From contig CAVWDE010000006.1 in NCBI GenBank assembly GCA_963753685.1, positions 186,001-250,000 on the forward strand: DNA of 64,000 nt, read 5' to 3'. Made by a program: the position numbers and the translations under genes. Position 1 is the stretch's first letter. The number at the start of each line of letters is the position of its first letter. The notes beneath the pieces are model-generated. The model was not told the origin of the DNA. It worked only from the letters and a program-made list of their open reading frames with translations, and searched no databases. This DNA is from DATAOG01 sp963753685. Lineage in GTDB: Bacteria; Pseudomonadota; Alphaproteobacteria; Geminicoccales; Geminicoccaceae. Below, piece after piece: positions 45,410-53,624 of the stretch.

Positions 45410-46435
45410 TCAAAGGGTCGGATCGGGTGCGACACGGACCAGAAGCTTGCCGAAGTTCTCGCCCTCGAGCAGGCCGATGAACGCCGCAACCGCGTTCTCG
45501 AGGCCGTCGCGAACGTCCTCGCGGTAGCGCAGCCGCCCGTCCCGGATCCACCCGCCGACATCCTTCAGAAAATCGCCGGGCGCGAAGTCGCGCACGATGA
45601 AGCCGCGGAAGGTCAGCCGCTTGGTCAAGGTCTGGCGCAGCAGCAACGGCAGCCGGTCGGGTCCGGGCGGCAGCTCGGTCGCGTTGTACCAGGCGATCAG
45701 GCCGCAGACCGGCACGCGCGCGAAGTTGTTGAGCAAAGGAAACACGGCCTCGAACACGCGCCCGCCGACGTTTTCCCAGTAGATGTCGATGCCATCCGGG
45801 CAGGCGGCGCGCAGCCGCTCGGCGAGGTCCGGGGCATGGTGATCGAGACCGGCATCGAAGCCGAGCTCGTTCACCACGAAATCGCATTTCGCCTGGGAGC
45901 CCGCGATCCCGACCACCCGGCAACCCCCGATCTTAGCGATCTGACCCACCACGGAGCCGACCGGCCCCGAGGCTGCGGCCACGACCAGAGTCTCGCCCGC
46001 CTGGGGCTTGCCGATCTCGCGCAGGCCGACGTAGGCGGTCCGGCCGGGCATGCCGAGCACGCCGAGCGCGGTCGAGATCGGGGCGAGGCCCGGGTCGATT
46101 TTCGCCACCTGCCATTGGCGCATGATCGCGTAACTCTGCCAGCCGCCGTGGCCGACCACGAGATCGCCTGCGGCGAAGCCTTCGAGCCGCGAGCGCACGA
46201 CCTCGCCGACCGTGCCGCCCTCCATGACCTCGCCGATCTCGACCGGCTTGGCGTAGGACGGGCCTTCGTTCATCCGCCCGCGCATGTACGGGTCGAGCGA
46301 GAGATAGATGGTCCGGCACAGCAGCTCGCCGTCGGCGGGCTCGGGCAGCGGCACCTCCTCGAGACGAAAATTGGCCGGCGTCGGCCGGCCCATCGGCCGC
46401 GCCGCCAGCACGATCCGCCGGTTGATCTCGCTCAT
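45410..46435 (-). CDS. NADP-dependent MDR oxidoreductase (CurA/prostaglandin reductase-like)
   Basis: A 341-residue medium-chain reductase without zinc ligands. Signatures: PLPEPADGELLCRTIYLSLDPYMRGRM, GMPGRTAYVGLREIG, VVAAASGPVGSVVGQIAKIGGCRVVGIAGS (NADP-binding Rossmann motif), and IYWENVGGRVFEAVFPLL. It reduces double bonds of enones with NADPH. ATG at 46435 follows GGAGG. Divergent from the pcaB gene. Confidence 0.9.
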   Translation of the reverse strand: MSEINRRIVLAARPMGRPTPANFRLEEVPLPEPADGELLCRTIYLSLDPYMRGRMNEGPSYAKPVEIGEVMEGGTVGEVVRSRLEGFAAGDLVVGHGGWQSYAIMRQWQVAKIDPGLAPISTALGVLGMPGRTAYVGLREIGKPQAGETLVVAAASGPVGSVVGQIAKIGGCRVVGIAGSQAKCDFVVNELGFDAGLDHHAPDLAERLRAACPDGIDIYWENVGGRVFEAVFPLLNNFARVPVCGLIAWYNATELPPGPDRLPLLLRQTLTKRLTFRGFIVRDFAPGDFLKDVGGWIRDGRLRYREDVRDGLENAVAAFIGLLEGENFGKLLVRVAPDPTL

Positions 46436-46631
46436 CCCCGCCTCCTTCGCAGCGTCCTTCCGGAACATCTCTACTCTTTAGCGCCTGAGGCCAACAGGTG
46501 CCGCAACCAGGCCGACGCGCAAAGGTGTTGCAGTCGGGCCGGGGAGATCGAGGAATTCGAGCGCACGCGCAGCCGTTCAGTTGTAGGCTGGGAACTCGGG
46601 TGCACGTTCGAAAAGGTGAGATCCGGAGCTG

Positions 46632-47987
46632 ATGACGGTCGGTGCGATCGATTCGGCGATCTATGGGGGCCTGTTCACGACCGGGCCGATGCGCGCCGTG
46701 TTTGGGGATCGCGCGCGGCTGCAACGGATGCTCGACGTCGAGGCGGCGCTGGCACGGGCGCAGGCGAAGCTGGGGCTGATCCCCCAGGCGGCGGCCGTGG
46801 AGATCACCGCCAAGGCCGACGTGGCGGGCTTCGATCTGGATGCGATCCGGGCCGGGACCGAGCTCGCGGGCTATCCGATCATCCCCCTGGTCAAGGCGCT
46901 GAGCGAGGCCTGCGCGGGCGATGCCGGTCGCTACGTGCACTGGGGCGCGACCACCCAGGACATCATCGACACCGGGCTCGTGCTGCAGATGCGGGACGGG
47001 CTGGAGCTGATCGATGCCGATCTCGCCGCCATCGAGGTGGCGCTCGCCGACCTTGCCAGGCGCCATCGCGATACGCCCATGGCCGGCCGCACCCACCTGC
47101 AGCACGCGCTGCCGATCACCTTCGGCTTCAAATGCGCGAGCTGGCTCGCACCCCTGCAACGCCAACGCGCCCGCCTCGCCCGCCTCGCCGTGGACATCGC
47201 CGTGGTCCAGTTCGGCGGCGCGGTCGGCACGCTCGCCTCGCTCGGCGAGGGCGGCATCCGGGTCGTCGACGCCCTGGCCGCGGAGCTCGGCCTGCGGGCG
47301 CCCCGGATCGCCTGGCATGTCGGCCGCGATCATCTCGCCGAGGTCGCGGGCTTTCTCGGCGTGCTCACCGGCTGCCTCGGCAAGATCGCGACCGACGTCA
47401 TGCTGCTCATGCAGACCGAGGTCGACGAGGTCCGCGAGCCCTATCGGGAAGGCCGCGGCGGCAGCAGCACCATGCCGCAAAAGCGCAACCCGATTGCCTG
47501 CGAGTTCGTCCTGGCCGCCGCCAGGAACGTCCGCCAGCTGGTGCCGGTCATGCTCGACGCGATGCTTGCCGACCACGAGCGCGCGACCGGGCCGTGGCAC
47601 GCCGAGTGGGTCGCACTGCCCCAGGCGTTCGCACTGAGTGCGGGTGCCTTGCACCACACCCGTGCGATCCTGGAAGGGCTCGAGGTCGATCCGGCGCGCA
47701 TGCGCCGCAATCTGGATGCGACCCGGGGCATGATTGCCGCCGAGGCGGTGATGATGGCGCTGGCCCCGGCGGTCGGCCGGCAGGCGGCGCATCACCTGGT
47801 CGCCGCAGCCTGCCGCCAGGCGGTCGAGGGCGGCGCTCACCTGGGCGCGGTGCTGGCGGCCGATCCCGAGGTGAGCGCCCATCTGACGCCGGAACGCTTG
47901 CGAGCGCTGCTCGATCCTGAGAACTATACGGGGCTCGCCGGCGCGTTCGTCGATCGCGTGCTGGCGGATCGCCAATTCGAGGAGTGA
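46632..47987 (+). CDS. pcaB: 3-carboxy-cis,cis-muconate cycloisomerase
   Basis: A 451-residue fumarase/aspartase-superfamily enzyme of the protocatechuate branch. Features: YVHWGATTQDIIDTGLVLQM, AGRTHLQHALPITFGFKCA, and the fumarate-lyase signature GGSSTMPQKRNPIACE. It converts 3-carboxymuconate to gamma-carboxymuconolactone. The stop overlaps the start region of pcaD, so pcaBDC is one operon. Confidence 0.94.
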   Translation: MTVGAIDSAIYGGLFTTGPMRAVFGDRARLQRMLDVEAALARAQAKLGLIPQAAAVEITAKADVAGFDLDAIRAGTELAGYPIIPLVKALSEACAGDAGRYVHWGATTQDIIDTGLVLQMRDGLELIDADLAAIEVALADLARRHRDTPMAGRTHLQHALPITFGFKCASWLAPLQRQRARLARLAVDIAVVQFGGAVGTLASLGEGGIRVVDALAAELGLRAPRIAWHVGRDHLAEVAGFLGVLTGCLGKIATDVMLLMQTEVDEVREPYREGRGGSSTMPQKRNPIACEFVLAAARNVRQLVPVMLDAMLADHERATGPWHAEWVALPQAFALSAGALHHTRAILEGLEVDPARMRRNLDATRGMIAAEAVMMALAPAVGRQAAHHLVAAACRQAVEGGAHLGAVLAADPEVSAHLTPERLRALLDPENYTGLAGAFVDRVLADRQFEE

Positions 47988-47989
47988 GC

Positions 47990-48781
47990 ATGCCCGACAT
48001 CCAGGCCAATGGCATCACCATCCACTACGATGTGAGCGGGCCGAGGGACGCGCCCGTGCTGCTGCTCAGCAACTCGCTCGGCACCCGGCTCGAGATGTGG
48101 GACCCGCAGCTGTCGGCGCTCAGCCAGCGCTATCGCGTCCTGCGCTACGACAGCCGCGGCCATGGCCGAAGCTCGGCACCCAAAGGCCCCTACAGCATCG
48201 AGATGCTGGCCGCGGACGCGCTCGGCCTGCTCGATGCGCTCGGGATCGACCGGGTGCATTTCTGCGGCCTGTCCAAGGGCGGCATGGTCGGGCAGATGCT
48301 GGGCGCGCGGCACGCCGACCGGCTGCACAGCCTGACGCTGGCCTCGACCGCCTGTTACATGGCACCCAAGGAGCTCTGGGACGAGCGGATCAGGACGGTG
48401 ACCGAGAACGGCATGGCGGCGGTCGCCGACGGCGTGGTCGAGCGCTGGTTCACCGCCCCGTTCCGCGCCGAACCGACGATCGTGGTCGAGCGGGTACGGC
48501 AGATGGTGCTCGAGACGCCGCCCGAGGGCTATGCCGCCTGCTGTGCCGCGATCCGCGACATGGATCTGCGCGAGGCGATCTCCGGCATCCGCCTGCCGAC
48601 CCTGATCATCGTCGGCGACAAGGACCCGGCGACGCCGCCCGAGAAGGCCGAGGAGATCCATGCCCGCATCGCGGGCTCGCATCTGGAGGTCATCCCGGAG
48701 GCGGCGCATCTCGTGAACATCGAGCAGGACGTGGCGTTCGACGCCTCGGTGCTCGGATTTCTGGACCGGCAGAAGACTTGA
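47990..48781 (+). CDS. pcaD: 3-oxoadipate enol-lactonase
   Basis: A 263-residue alpha/beta hydrolase. Visible: NSLGTRLEMWDPQLSALSQRYRVLRYD near the start, nucleophile elbow CGLSKGGMVGQ with catalytic Ser, Asp in LIIVGDKDPATP and His in AAHLVNIEQ. It hydrolyses the enol-lactone to 3-oxoadipate. ATG at 47990 is preferred to a GTG six bases upstream; GGAG lies before it, two bases after the pcaB stop. PcaD and PcaC are separate here, not fused as in PcaL. Confidence 0.93.
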   Translation: MPDIQANGITIHYDVSGPRDAPVLLLSNSLGTRLEMWDPQLSALSQRYRVLRYDSRGHGRSSAPKGPYSIEMLAADALGLLDALGIDRVHFCGLSKGGMVGQMLGARHADRLHSLTLASTACYMAPKELWDERIRTVTENGMAAVADGVVERWFTAPFRAEPTIVVERVRQMVLETPPEGYAACCAAIRDMDLREAISGIRLPTLIIVGDKDPATPPEKAEEIHARIAGSHLEVIPEAAHLVNIEQDVAFDASVLGFLDRQKT

Positions 48782-48798
48782 GCGAGGGAGAGGACGCG

Positions 48799-49188
48799 AT
48801 GGCGAGCGAAGTGTTCGAGAAGGGCCTGAAGAACCGCAAGGAGGTACTGGGTGCGGCGCATGTCGAGCGCTCGCTCGCCGGTGCCGATGACTTCACCAGG
48901 CCCTATCAGGAGCTGGTGACCGAATACTGCTGGGGCGCGGTCTGGGGCCGTCCCGGGCTGCCGCGCAAGACCCGCAGCCTGCTGAACCTCGCCATGCTGA
49001 CCGCGCTCAACCGCGAGGAGGAGTTCAAGCTCCACGTGCGCGCCGCCTTCCGCAACGGCGTCACCAAGGAGGAGATCTGCGAGGTGCTCCTGCAGGCGAT
49101 GATCTACTGCGGCGTGCCGGCCGCCAACTCGGCCTTCAAGCAGGCGCGCGAGGTGTTCGCGGCCATGGAGCGCGAGGGATCCTCGTAG
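48799..49188 (+). CDS. pcaC: 4-carboxymuconolactone decarboxylase
   Basis: A 129-residue protein of the AhpD-like fold with the PcaC pattern: KEVLGAAHVERSLAGADDFTRPYQELVTEYCWGAVWGRPGL, seen here in parts (HVERSLAGA, EYCWGAVWGRPGL), then RSLLNLAMLTALNREEEFKLHVRAA and GVTKEEICEVLLQAMIYCGVPAANSAF. It decarboxylates gamma-carboxymuconolactone between the PcaB and PcaD steps. 17 bases after pcaD with its own GAGGGAGAGG site. Confidence 0.94.
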   Translation: MASEVFEKGLKNRKEVLGAAHVERSLAGADDFTRPYQELVTEYCWGAVWGRPGLPRKTRSLLNLAMLTALNREEEFKLHVRAAFRNGVTKEEICEVLLQAMIYCGVPAANSAFKQAREVFAAMEREGSS

Positions 49189-49253
49189 GGAGGCGCATCC
49201 GGCTGCGGCCAGGCCGCGTGCCGCGTGCCCCGCCTCCCTGTAGAGGAAAACGG

Positions 49254-50429
49254 ATGAAGATCGCCACGCTCGAGTGCCTGCATGCCGACGCCGGCCACCG
49301 CAACTTCGATTTCCTGAAGATCACGACCGACGACGGGCTGATCGGCTGGAGCGAATACAACGAATCCTTCGGCGGCAAGGGCGTCACGTCAGCGATCCAA
49401 AACCTGGCGCCCGCGGTCGTCGGCAAGGACCCGCGCGCCTTCGAGGCGATCACGGCACTGCTCTACGCGCTCCGCCGGCAGGCGAGCGGCGGCATGGTCC
49501 AGCAGGCGATCGGCGCGATCGAGAACGCGCTGCTCGACGTCAAGGCGAAGGCGCTGGGCATCCCGGTCTACGAAATGCTGGGCGGCCCCGTGCGCGAGCG
49601 CATCCGGCTCTACTGGTCGCATTGCGGCACCTATCGCGTCGCCTGGCCGGGGCCGATGCAGCTGCCGCCGCTGCGGACGCTCGACGACGTCGTCGCCATG
49701 GGCAAGGAAGTCGTCGCGAAGGGCTACGGCGCGCTCAAGACCAACGTCTTCCTGCTCGGCGACCAGCCGCGGCTGCATGCGCCGGGCTTTGCCCGCGGCG
49801 ACCATTTCCCGGAGCTGAACGCCGAGCGCAATGTGCTGAGAGCGATCCGCGACCAGCTTGCGGCCTTCCGCGAAGGTGCGGGGCCCGACGTCGACATCCT
49901 GGTCGACCTCAACTTCAACTACAAGACCGAGGGCTTCCTCAAGATGGCGCGCGCCATGGAGCCGTTCGATCTGTTCTGGGTCGAGATCGACACCCGCGAT
50001 GCCAAGGCGCTGCACACCATCCGGCAGGGCACGACGATCCCGGTCGCCTCCTGCGAATGCCTGTTCGGCCGCCGCGACTTCCGGCCCTTCTTCGAGCAGC
50101 AGGCGGTCGACGTCGCGATCATCGACACGCCCTGGAACGGCGTTGCGGAGTCCCTGAAGATCGCGGCCATGGCCGATGCCTACGAGGTCAACGTCGCGCC
50201 GCACAACTTTTACGGCCACCTCGCGACCATGATGAACGCGCATTTCTGCGCGCTGGTGCCGAACTTCAAAATCATGGAGATCGATCCCGACCGGGTGCCC
50301 TGGTACGACGACCTGGTGACCGTCAAGCCCCGGATCGAGAACGGTTTTCTGCAGCTGCCCGAGGGCCCGGGCTGGGGCACCGAGGTCGACGAGGCCGCAG
50401 TCCGCGCCCATCCGCCGCGGACCGCTTGA
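49254..50429 (+). CDS. mandelate racemase / muconate-lactonizing enzyme family protein
   Basis: A 391-residue enolase-superfamily member. N-terminal lid KITTDDGLIGWSEYNESF; barrel metal ligands Asp in VDLNFNY, Glu in FWVEIDT and Glu in ASCECLFGR; His in APHNFYGHLATMM near the end. The usual KxK catalytic pair is seen as KTN in ALKTNVF, so the chemistry may be that of an acid-sugar dehydratase or an uncharacterised branch rather than classical MLE. It lies downstream of pcaC but codes for nothing needed in the protocatechuate path. ATG at 49254. Confidence 0.85.
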   Translation: MKIATLECLHADAGHRNFDFLKITTDDGLIGWSEYNESFGGKGVTSAIQNLAPAVVGKDPRAFEAITALLYALRRQASGGMVQQAIGAIENALLDVKAKALGIPVYEMLGGPVRERIRLYWSHCGTYRVAWPGPMQLPPLRTLDDVVAMGKEVVAKGYGALKTNVFLLGDQPRLHAPGFARGDHFPELNAERNVLRAIRDQLAAFREGAGPDVDILVDLNFNYKTEGFLKMARAMEPFDLFWVEIDTRDAKALHTIRQGTTIPVASCECLFGRRDFRPFFEQQAVDVAIIDTPWNGVAESLKIAAMADAYEVNVAPHNFYGHLATMMNAHFCALVPNFKIMEIDPDRVPWYDDLVTVKPRIENGFLQLPEGPGWGTEVDEAAVRAHPPRTA

Positions 50430-50565
50430 GGCGCGGGGCGGGCGTCAGGGCTTGGTAGCCTCGCGTCGGCTCGAACCCGCTGCAGGCGGCGAGAGCGAGG
50501 CCGAGCCCCGCCGCGGCGAGCGGCGCGATCAGGCCATGGCGCGCCGGCGGGGGCGCGGCCGGCAT
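50323..50565 (-). CDS. possible small lipoprotein downstream of the porin
   Basis: An 80-residue frame starting in the porin stop codon (TGATG overlap). It has a short basic-hydrophobic leader with a lipobox (LALAACSG), so the first 32 residues look like a lipoprotein signal. The rest is Arg/Pro-rich and runs antisense into the 3' end of the neighbouring enolase-family gene, so it could be a decayed or chance frame. Confidence 0.3.
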   Translation of the reverse strand: MPAAPPPARHGLIAPLAAAGLGLALAACSGFEPTRGYQALTPAPRLKRSAADGRGLRPRRPRCPSPGPRAAAENRSRSGA

Positions 50566-51872
50566 CAGAACTTGATCCGCACACCTGTTGTCCCGACGTA
50601 GATATCGTCGACTGACGGGTCGCTGCCGGTACCCAGGGTGTACCAGCGGAAGCCTGCATACAGCTCGGTGCCGTAGCCTGCGATCGCCTGGACCACGGCG
50701 GTGCCGATCGAATCGCCCTGGTCGTTTTGGGCGGGCTGGTGGTCGGTGCGCTGCCAGTCGACGCTGAAGCTCGTCAGGCCGATCGGCCAGAACTCGTGCT
50801 GCCAGCCTGGCTTGACGTAGACGAAGTACGGGTTCTCCCCGTTGGCGGACTCGACGCCGCCGGCAACCGTGAAGTTAAGCCCGGTCGCCTTGTGGAGCAC
50901 GGAGCCAGAACCGCTGACCAGGTTCTCGACGCCGCTCTGGCTCGGGTCCTGGACGCCGAGGCCGGCGGCGGTCTTGAAGCCGAACAGATCATCGGCACTC
51001 CAGCGGACCGCCGCTCCGGCCTTCTGGTCCTCGCCATAGGACCCGGACAAGGTGAGCCCGTTCCAGGTCGGTGTGTCGTATCTGACGCGGCTGATCCGGC
51101 CGCTGTCGAAGTCGGTGAAGGCCTTGGAGATCTGGGTATTGGTGAGGTCGTCGCCGTCCTTGGTGCGGAAGAACAGCCCGGCCATGTCGCCGACGTTGGC
51201 GAAGTCGATCACGTCGGTCCCGGACAGGTCGATGCGGGCGATATCCTTGGTCGATGGATCGCCGCGGCCGAGGTAGGCGGCGCCGTAGGTCTTGCTGATC
51301 GCGAACCCCTCGACCTTGCGGGCCTCGAAGGTGTCGTCGGCGCTCGTGTCGGATTCGTTGGTCTGGGTGACCTTGTTCGAGGCGTTGGGTTTGACGGCGA
51401 CCTCGATCTGGGGCCCGATCGTGAGGTCGTCGTTGAACTGCGCCTTGCCGACAATGCCGATGCGGGGCGCCGAGTTGTTGTTGCTGAGGAAGTAGGCCTT
51501 GGTCGACTTGCCGTCGTTGGCGGTGTTGACCATCTGGTTGATCTGGCCGTAGATCTGCAGCTTGATCTTGGGCTGGCCGGCGGTCACCTGCGGCGTCTGG
51601 GCGGTGGCTTCAGCGCTCTTCTGCGCGCGGGCCGCAGCATCCTGGGCCTCGGCCGCGCTCTTAGCCGCCTGCTCGCTCTGCTGCTGCATGGTGTCGATTC
51701 GACGGCGCAGGTCTTCGAGCGCCTGCTGCTGCGCCTGGATCTGCCGCTGCTGCTGCTCGATCACGCGCTTCATGTCCTGCAGCTGCTGGGCGTCCTGAGC
51801 AGATGCGCTCCCGGCCGCGCCCGAGAGCGCCGCGGCCATCGCGACCAGCCTTACCTGTCGGCCAAACATCAT
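50565..51872 (-). CDS. outer-membrane porin with N-terminal coiled coil
   Basis: A 435-residue protein. Signal peptide at 1-25 (cleavage near ASAQ), then a coiled coil of about 60 residues with Gln/Leu heptads (QQLQDMKRVIEQQQRQI). A 16-stranded-type beta barrel follows, opening with KIKLQIYGQINQMVN and ending in aromatic VRIKF, the outer-membrane insertion signal. The coiled-coil-plus-barrel layout recalls DcaP-type porins for dicarboxylates, and the pca genes around it fit uptake of aromatic or dicarboxylic acids; the substrate is inference. The start at 51872 (ATG-ATG) has AGGGGAG upstream. Confidence 0.82.
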   Translation of the reverse strand: MMFGRQVRLVAMAAALSGAAGSASAQDAQQLQDMKRVIEQQQRQIQAQQQALEDLRRRIDTMQQQSEQAAKSAAEAQDAAARAQKSAEATAQTPQVTAGQPKIKLQIYGQINQMVNTANDGKSTKAYFLSNNNSAPRIGIVGKAQFNDDLTIGPQIEVAVKPNASNKVTQTNESDTSADDTFEARKVEGFAISKTYGAAYLGRGDPSTKDIARIDLSGTDVIDFANVGDMAGLFFRTKDGDDLTNTQISKAFTDFDSGRISRVRYDTPTWNGLTLSGSYGEDQKAGAAVRWSADDLFGFKTAAGLGVQDPSQSGVENLVSGSGSVLHKATGLNFTVAGGVESANGENPYFVYVKPGWQHEFWPIGLTSFSVDWQRTDHQPAQNDQGDSIGTAVVQAIAGYGTELYAGFRWYTLGTGSDPSVDDIYVGTTGVRIKF

Positions 51873-51982
51873 ACTCCCCTCCTCGTGCCAGGTCCGGACT
51901 TGAGGCGGCGCTTTCGGGCCTCGTGCATTCAGGCGCACGGTGCGGCGGCGCAGCTTTTTCGAGCCAGGCTTGGCGGAATGCG

Positions 51983-52032
51983 GTGACAACTTCGGAGAAA
52001 TTACGTGACACTTTCAAGGATACTCTGTGACA
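51983..52032. promoter_or_regulatory. three GTGACA repeats at exact 22-base spacing
   Basis: GTGACA occurs at 51983, 52005 and 52027, two helical turns apart. The first two copies also share TTC eight bases on. Read on the minus strand this is TGTCAC with period 22, similar in layout to the tandem half-sites of OmpR/PhoB-class regulators. It lies between the divergent porin (starts 51872) and pcaH (starts 52165). Confidence 0.55.
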
Positions 52033-52164
52033 GCCGGCTGGCCTCGTAGGAGGCGGGCGCGGGGCCAGTCGTTGCGCCGCCCCTTGAGCCCACCGTCCGA
52101 GCGGCGTAGGCAAGAGGGAGTTCACTGGGGTTAGGGAGCGAGCCCGGCCGAAGGGGTTGCCGAG

Positions 52165-52884
52165 ATGACCAAGCGGAAGACCGATTACGCCGGCTATGCG
52201 CCCTATGCGGACGGCGCGCATCCGCCCTACTACTTCGAGCGCTACCGGTCCTCGACCCGACGGGCGCCGAGACGGCCGTTGTTCGACCCGCCGCGGACGC
52301 TCTCCGAGCTGACCGGTCCGGTGTTCCCGGCGGGCGAGGTGCTTGCGGACGAGAACGATCTGGCGATCGGGCGCGACGGGCAGCCGGTGCTCGGCCAGCT
52401 CATGATCGTCACGGGCCGCGTGCTCGACGAGGACGAGCGACCCGTGCCGGGCACGCTGGTCGAACTCTGGCAGGCGAACACCGCCGGCAAGTACAACCAC
52501 CCGGCCGATGAGTTCCGGGCGCCGGTCGATCCCAATTTCACCGGCTGCGGGCGCTGCGTCACCGACGGCGAAGGTCGCTACAGCTTCAGGACCATCAAGC
52601 CCGGCGCCTATCCGGTCCAGCACACCGGCAACTGGTGGCGGCCGCCGCACATCCATTTTTCCCTGTTTGGCCCGACCTTCCTGACCCGCCTGGTAACCCA
52701 GATGTATTTTCCGGGCGATCCCTTGAACGAGATCGACAACATCCTGGCCGGCGTCCACGACCCCGCGGCCCGGCAACGACTGATGGCGGTGCCCGCGCCC
52801 GAGGTCGGGATCTGGGAGACCGCGCTCGGCTGGCGCTTCGACCTGGTGCTGCGCGGCCGCCACGCGACGCCGATGGTGGACTGA
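52165..52884 (+). CDS. pcaH: protocatechuate 3,4-dioxygenase beta subunit
   Basis: A 239-residue iron-binding subunit. Non-haem Fe(III) ligands are visible: Tyr in GKYNHPAD, Tyr in PGAYPV and the two His in RPPHIHFSLFG. Also present are the intradiol signature LVELWQANTAGKY and the N-terminal subunit-specific extension (PYYFERYRSSTRRAPRRPL). It cleaves protocatechuate to 3-carboxymuconate, the substrate of PcaB encoded 5 kb upstream. Two bases separate it from pcaG. Confidence 0.95.
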   Translation: MTKRKTDYAGYAPYADGAHPPYYFERYRSSTRRAPRRPLFDPPRTLSELTGPVFPAGEVLADENDLAIGRDGQPVLGQLMIVTGRVLDEDERPVPGTLVELWQANTAGKYNHPADEFRAPVDPNFTGCGRCVTDGEGRYSFRTIKPGAYPVQHTGNWWRPPHIHFSLFGPTFLTRLVTQMYFPGDPLNEIDNILAGVHDPAARQRLMAVPAPEVGIWETALGWRFDLVLRGRHATPMVD

Positions 52885-52886
52885 GC

Positions 52887-53480
52887 ATGGCAGGCCTGCA
52901 GGCGAGCGCCTGGCAGACCCTCGGGCCGTTCTTCGATCGCCAGCTGATCCGGGCCGGCAGCGACCTGACGCGGCTCGCGCCCGATGCGCCGGCGGCCGAC
53001 GGCCAGGTCATCGAGATCGAAGGCCAAGTGCGGCAGGAGGACGCGCTGCCGGTGCCAGGCTGCCTGATCGAGCTCTGGCAGGCGAACGCCGCCGGCCGCT
53101 ACCGCCACCCGGCCGACCGCTCGGACGACCGGCCGCTCGATCCGAACTTTTTCGGGTTCGGCCGGGCGCTCACCGACCCGGACGGGCGCTATCACTTCCG
53201 CACGATCAAGCCAGGCGCCGTGCCCTACCGCGGCAACCGATGGCAGGCACCGCACATCCTCTTTTCCGTGTTTGCGGCCGGCCTGCTGCGGCGGCTGGTG
53301 ACCCGGCTCTATTTCCCGGGCGAGCCGGCCAACGAGACCGATCCGATCCTGGCGACGATCGAGGATCCGGAGGCCCGCGCGACCCTGATCGCGCGCCGGG
53401 ACAGGGCGGCGCCATCGCCCCGCTACCTCTTCGACATCGTGCTCCGCGGCGCGGGCGAGACCGCGTTTTTCACCGACTGA
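52887..53480 (+). CDS. pcaG: protocatechuate 3,4-dioxygenase alpha subunit
   Basis: A 197-residue partner of PcaH with the same fold (LIELWQANAAGRYRHPADRS, PNFFGFGRALTDPDGRYHFRT) but without the iron-ligand set: the HIH motif of the beta subunit is replaced by PHILFSVF. The N-terminus LQASAWQTLGPFFD is typical of the alpha chain. ATG at 52887 directly follows the pcaH stop. Confidence 0.95.
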   Translation: MAGLQASAWQTLGPFFDRQLIRAGSDLTRLAPDAPAADGQVIEIEGQVRQEDALPVPGCLIELWQANAAGRYRHPADRSDDRPLDPNFFGFGRALTDPDGRYHFRTIKPGAVPYRGNRWQAPHILFSVFAAGLLRRLVTRLYFPGEPANETDPILATIEDPEARATLIARRDRAAPSPRYLFDIVLRGAGETAFFTD

Positions 53481-53624
53481 GCGGGCCCGACAGATCGCCG
53501 CGGCCCAAGGGGCTGGCATCGAGCCGGCGCAGGGCGTATCTGTCCTGCTCGTTTTTGCGGCGCTGCAGCAATTCAGCCAAAGGTGGTGTCCGACACTGTG
53601 CCCGGCGACGACCAGGAGAACATC

